DNA of 59,744 nt from positions 1 through 59,744 of the forward strand of contig JAHAZA010000065.1 in NCBI GenBank assembly GCA_018385415.1. Reading direction: 5' to 3'. The translations under genes were made by a program, and so were the position numbers. This DNA is from Treponema sp. Its GTDB lineage: Bacteria; Spirochaetota; Spirochaetia; Treponematales; Treponemataceae. How positions within the stretch are numbered: the stretch's first letter is position 1; each line of letters begins with the position of its first letter. This document shows positions 58,438-59,744 of this stretch, in pieces. The notes under the pieces were generated by a model, which did not search any database, was not told the origin of the DNA, and was given only the letters and a program-made list of their open reading frames with translations.

Positions 58438-59744
58438 ATGAAAAAATTAAGATTAGGGAAAATTATTTTAACATCTTTATTTATAAGTCTCTTGTCTTTC
58501 TCCTGTGAAGTAGGTCTTGGAGAAGCAATTGATATTACAGCTCCAGAAATTAAAATTATTTCTCCAACAGTCTCACAGTCTGTTTCAAAACAATTTGTTA
58601 TTACTGGAGTTGCTTCTGATGACTTTGGCCTTAAGGAAGTTACTGTAGATATTGCAGGTGATGGACTTAATGAAAAATTTCAGTGGAAGGGTTCATCATG
58701 GCAGCGGTTAAATAATGATCTCTGGGAAGATTATGATTCTGTTACAAATAATGGGAATGCAAAAAAACTTGAGTTCAGTATTCCTATTGATGCTTCTAAT
58801 GCAGTTTCTGGACATGAATATACTATTACTACAAAAGTTTCTGACCTTTACAGCAATGAAGGCGGAAAAACAAAAGATGAACGTAATGTAATAATTGATA
58901 CAACAGAACCTGTTGTATCAATTATAGAACCAGTTCGTCTTTTTAGTGCAACTGATTCTCAGTTTGATACTTATGTATTAAAAAATAATAGTATTCTTCC
59001 AAAGATTAAAAACGGAACATTTACAATAAGTGGTTCTCAAAAAGAAGATACAAATCTTGATTACCTTGTTGTTTATCTTGATAAAGAAACTTCAACAATT
59101 CCACTTTTGCCACGAACTTCAACTTACCCAGTGCAAAATCCACTGGTAAAGAAAGAAATAACCGGAGAAAATTTAAGAAACTGGTCAACAACAATTACAG
59201 CAGAAGATTTTACAGATCAGAGTATTCTTGACTTTGACCGAAATGCAGATAATGATGTTAAAAATAAAGGACATATTCTTCGCCTTGTAACAGAAAGTCA
59301 TGATCAGGCAGGAAACGTAGAGATTAAGTCTCACGGCTGGTTTAAGTTTAACAATGGTGCTGATATTCCTTGGGTTTCTGCAACATTTGGTGAAAATACA
59401 CTGGAAGAATCTAAAGTCGTTTCTAAACGTGTATATCCTCGCTGTTCATTGCAGGGACAGGCATACGATGATGATGGTTTAAAAGAAATTTCTATTAAAA
59501 TTTATGAAGAAGATGGTACAACAGAAATTGCTGATTATTCTATTAAAGAAGATAAGCTTAAAGCAGAAGGTTATCCAACTTACAAAGCATGGTCATTTAA
59601 TGCCCTTTCAGAAACTAAGAGTATTGTTGTAAAAGTCAACTGTACTGATAAAAATGGAATTGTTGGTGAAGAAGTTGTAAGATATCTTACAATTTCGGAT
59701 GTAAACCCTCCAAATATTTCAAATCTTTCTCCTGCAAACGGAAG
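58438..59744 (+). CDS. Second Ig-like-repeat lipoprotein, N-terminal part (cut by window edge)
   Basis: 435 residues are present. The signal peptide ends FSC (C23), then EVGLGEAIDITAPEIKIISP, a close copy of the previous gene's mature N-terminus. At least three or four Ig-like repeats follow (for example PEIKIISPTVSQSVSKQFVITGVASD, then EPVVSIIEP, then NPPNISNLSPANG). GAGGAAG lies before the ATG, so a shared transcript with the upstream lipoprotein is likely. The total length and C-terminus are outside the window. Confidence 0.8.
   Translation, partial: MKKLRLGKIILTSLFISLLSFSCEVGLGEAIDITAPEIKIISPTVSQSVSKQFVITGVASDDFGLKEVTVDIAGDGLNEKFQWKGSSWQRLNNDLWEDYDSVTNNGNAKKLEFSIPIDASNAVSGHEYTITTKVSDLYSNEGGKTKDERNVIIDTTEPVVSIIEPVRLFSATDSQFDTYVLKNNSILPKIKNGTFTISGSQKEDTNLDYLVVYLDKETSTIPLLPRTSTYPVQNPLVKKEITGENLRNWSTTITAEDFTDQSILDFDRNADNDVKNKGHILRLVTESHDQAGNVEIKSHGWFKFNNGADIPWVSATFGENTLEESKVVSKRVYPRCSLQGQAYDDDGLKEISIKIYEEDGTTEIADYSIKEDKLKAEGYPTYKAWSFNALSETKSIVVKVNCTDKNGIVGEEVVRYLTISDVNPPNISNLSPANG

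Overview
The window looks like part of a chromosome of a host-associated Treponema-like spirochaete. It is AT-rich. The genus call is an inference from four things. A trans-2-enoyl-CoA reductase (29145-30371) resembles the well-studied Treponema denticola enzyme closely. PheS (31951-33504) is of the long archaeal type known from spirochaetes. An M23 peptidase, a bactofilin, YaaR and YaaT sit in one tight operon. Several lipoproteins have spirochaete-style lipoboxes. I see no rRNA, tRNA, insertion sequence, phage gene or cas gene.

Layout. 1-3336 (minus): one-carbon operon metF, separate methionine synthase activation protein, metH (runs off the left edge). 3482-6158 (plus, divergent): a BtuFCD-type cobalamin importer that would feed MetH. 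6255-8168: long-chain acyl-CoA synthetase. 8268-13137 (minus): Rsm22-like methyltransferase, MerR regulator, Der GTPase, then PTS enzyme I. 13298-15691: low-molecular-weight phosphatase, a lipoprotein, and a four-domain S1 protein. 15925-20550 (plus): glycogen debranching enzyme and phosphorylase. 20637-24412: DMT-family exporter, polar amino acid binding lipoprotein, dicarboxylate-type symporter and an unknown protein. 24567-31872 (plus): RNA methyltransferases (RlmL, RlmB and RlmM types), a TetR regulator, a SEC-C protein, FabF and FabV/TER, and a PilZ protein. 31951-38027 (minus): PheS, two small secreted proteins, rhomboid protease, GAF-GGDEF cyclase and a large unknown protein. 38087-44356 (minus): a 2089-residue surface protein with a FlgD/T9SS-like C-terminal domain. 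44557-47202: cytoplasmic GH3 glycosidase. 47309-49995 (minus): ProC, Dus, TatD. 50318-53214 (plus): cell-shape operon. 53462-end: two tandem large Ig-like lipoproteins, the second cut by the window edge.

Themes. The genes describe a carbohydrate-using anaerobe with glycogen turnover, a PTS, B12-dependent methionine synthesis, fatty acid elongation using the TER-type reductase, c-di-GMP signalling and a large exported surface proteome. The most notable signal is in the DNA between genes. At eight operon starts a sigma70-like -10 box ends only 6-8 bases before the ATG and there is no Shine-Dalgarno sequence, which predicts leaderless mRNAs. Other genes in the same window have strong AAGGAG/GGAGG sites. 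Further regulatory candidates are a duplicated 37-bp promoter block, a 27-bp palindrome over the fabF promoter, and a recurring AAAATGTCATTTT/TGTCATTTT element.
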